DNA of 64,000 bases, from positions 1 to 64,000 of the forward strand of contig NZ_QNUH01000002.1 of NCBI RefSeq assembly GCF_003385495.1, given 5' to 3'. The notes below the pieces were generated by a model that saw only the letters and a program-made list of their open reading frames with translations, had not been told where the DNA came from and did not search any database. This stretch comes from Chryseobacterium elymi (lineage in GTDB: Bacteria; Bacteroidota; Bacteroidia; Flavobacteriales; Weeksellaceae). Both the position numbers and the translations under genes were made by a program. Shown piece after piece: positions 62,525 through 64,000 of this stretch (positions are counted from its first letter, which is position 1; the number at the start of each line of letters is the position of its first letter).

Positions 62525-63695
62525 GATAATCTCTTTCTTTAATTAGTTTTTTGTATTCACTCAGTAAGGCGTTCCAAATAACAGATTGCTCGTAACGAGA
62601 TTCTATCATTGGGCGGGCATTCATTTTTAATTTCTGATAATAATCAGTGTCCGATTTCATTTTTTCCATTGCTTCACCAAGCTTTTCACTGTTTTTGACC
62701 GGAACTATTACTCCATTCTGGTCTTCTATAATAATTTCGTTGCATCCGTTGATATCGGAAACGATGCTCGGCAATCCCATTGCCCCTGCCTGCATCACAA
62801 CATTTGGAAACCCTTCCCGGTAGCTTGGAAAGGCCAATACATCGGAAATAGCAAAATAAGGACGTACATCTTTCTGAAAACCTACAGATATGATATCTGG
62901 GTTATTTTCAATTTCTCTTAATGTATCCGGATGCAGAGGATCCAGCTCCTGTTCCAGTGGGCCAACCAGTAATAATTTGGACTGACTCTGTGAATTTTCT
63001 TTCTTATTTATATAAGAAAAGGCTTTAACCAATTCATTAATTCCCTTGTCTCCTACCAAACGTCCTACAAAGACAAACACAAAATGTGCGTCTTCTATAT
63101 TCAATTCTTTTTTTAAAAGCGTTTTCTGTGCTTCTGTAACCTGGTCAGGCGAAAAATATGAAGTATCAATTCCATTGGACGACCCATTTCCAATTACTTT
63201 TAGCTTATATTTATCTGTATAATTATGCTCTAAGATATAATCAAATAATCCCTGTGAGTTTGGGTAGACTTTCGTAGCAGAAGCGTAAGTTAATTTTTCT
63301 ACAAACTCCAGAATCTTCCGTTTAGTTCCTGTTGCTTCCATAAGAGGAAGGCCGGCCACCGTATGTAAGCGATGGGGAATGCCTGCCATTCTTGCCGCGA
63401 GCATCCCTACAATACCGGCTTTAGGGGTATGGGTGTGAACGATCTGCGGTTTTTCTTTTTTCAAAAGCCTGTACGTACTCCATAAAGATTTCATGTCTTT
63501 AACGGGAGTCATCTGACGAGACATATCAATAGCAATAACTTCTATTTCCTCATCACTTTTCACCTCCTCCAGCTCTTTTCCAGGCGAAGAAACTCCTATT
63601 ACCTCAAAATATTCTGACATAAATCGATGTTGCCCTTTCAATAAGATCTTTAAAGAAAGTGGAATGGTTGTTATGCGTATTAATTTAGTTTTCAA
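62517..63695 (-). CDS. glycosyltransferase family 4 protein (PglA-like)
   Basis: A 392-aa GT-B glycosyltransferase. The acceptor domain has VHTHTPKAGIVGMLAARMAGIPHRLHTVAG near 86-115. The donor domain has FVFVGRLVGDKGINELVKAF near 210 and the nucleotide-sugar EX7E motif in YREGFPNVVMQAGAMGLPS near 294. It probably adds the second sugar to the lipid-linked intermediate made by the neighbouring sugar transferase. It is the first gene in this minus-strand set within the window; a preceding gene may lie beyond 64000. Confidence 0.92.
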   Translation of the reverse strand: MKTKLIRITTIPLSLKILLKGQHRFMSEYFEVIGVSSPGKELEEVKSDEEIEVIAIDMSRQMTPVKDMKSLWSTYRLLKKEKPQIVHTHTPKAGIVGMLAARMAGIPHRLHTVAGLPLMEATGTKRKILEFVEKLTYASATKVYPNSQGLFDYILEHNYTDKYKLKVIGNGSSNGIDTSYFSPDQVTEAQKTLLKKELNIEDAHFVFVFVGRLVGDKGINELVKAFSYINKKENSQSQSKLLLVGPLEQELDPLHPDTLREIENNPDIISVGFQKDVRPYFAISDVLAFPSYREGFPNVVMQAGAMGLPSIVSDINGCNEIIIEDQNGVIVPVKNSEKLGEAMEKMKSDTDYYQKLKMNARPMIESRYEQSVIWNALLSEYKKLIKERDYRV

Positions 63696-64000
63696 ATTCT
63701 TTAAATATTTGTTTACTATTTCTAATATCTGGAACTAATTAATAATTTCTCTTTATATCTTTTGTGTATTGTCTTTCTATTTTTGATGGCAAAGCATCGT
63801 ATATCGAAATAACAGCATTTATAATTCCTTATTTTGGGAATTTTTAAGATATTATATCACATACTATGAATCAGTTTTAAAATCCCACCTAGTTCACCTG
63901 GAATTCAGTTTGAAATCAATACTGTTTCAATATTCCGGAAGATCATAATTTTCTATTATGTCTTTGTGTATCTTCATTTTTTGTTGTAGAATATAACTCA
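63696..64000. other. AT-rich interval without a supported gene
   Basis: The minus strand of 63737-63820 reads IINAVISIYDALPSKIERQY then TKDIKRNY before a stop, preceded by a stop in the same frame. This looks like the tail of a broken gene. Near 63940-63986 another short frame starts MKIHKDIIENYDLPEY. Neither can be assigned to a family, and nothing else was recognised. Confidence 0.4.

Overview
The window looks like chromosomal DNA of a low-GC Bacteroidota, most likely Flavobacteriia in the Chryseobacterium/Weeksellaceae range. The support is: many promoters matching the Bacteroidetes -7 box TAnnTTTG; a secreted protein with a type IX secretion (T9SS) C-terminal sorting domain; a short histone H1-like protein; GG-leader peptides of the LNKKQLxxIxGG kind; a SusC/FhuA-like TonB receptor with a carboxypeptidase-type N-terminal domain; and a type II-C CRISPR-Cas system with 47-bp repeats. 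The genus is inferred from protein style; no database was searched.

Layout. 1-320: three tandem initiator tRNA genes. 0.4-3.7 kb: a plus-strand run with a threonylcarbamoyl-AMP synthase, a CPBP protease, yaaA, prmC and a DUF4180 protein. 3.9-12.6 kb: minus-strand genes for two SDR enzymes, a membrane AraC regulator, a rhomboid protease and topoisomerase IV (parC, parE). 12.7-20.5 kb: a LytS/LytTR-type sensor-regulator pair, a proline-rich GG-leader peptide and a secreted Lys-C-like protease with a lectin-like repeat domain, followed by the collapsed remains of what looks like a second copy of the same unit. 20.5-31 kb: housekeeping and metabolic genes (aminotransferase, SDR plus AraC, ychF, ferritin, GH10-like lipoprotein, typA, yceI) and a second, cysteine-containing GG-leader peptide.

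31.0-40.3 kb holds a complete type II-C CRISPR-Cas locus: 36 identical full repeats plus one degenerate repeat, 36 spacers, cas2, cas1, a DUF6155-type gene, cas9 and a tracrRNA divergent from cas9. The cas9-cas1 interval is unusual. After the intact cas9 come a 13-codon remnant of a cas1 start, then a remnant resembling a different cas9 C-terminus, then the DUF6155-type gene, then the intact cas1 and cas2. The simplest reading is a recombinant locus in which cas9 and tracrRNA come from one lineage and DUF6155-cas1-cas2 from another. The tracrRNA pairs with the 5' half of the plus-strand repeat, so crRNAs are read on the plus strand toward cas2. The degenerate repeat lies at the opposite (5') end, and each repeat carries a near-consensus -7 box.

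40.3-54.3 kb: tex, a HAD phosphatase, a beta-helix protein, an RDD protein, an M28 peptidase, the histone-like gene, and a minus-strand operon joining a TonB receptor to an ABC ATPase and two ABC-2 permeases. 54.4-60.1 kb is a decaying area with an M61 peptidase fragment fused to a broken MocR-type regulator, an intact GNAT, AraC-MFS and RidA genes, and a frameshifted TetR-like remnant. 60.1-63.7 kb is a minus-strand glycan cluster resembling pglE-pglD-pglC-pglA. The last 305 bases contain no gene I can support.
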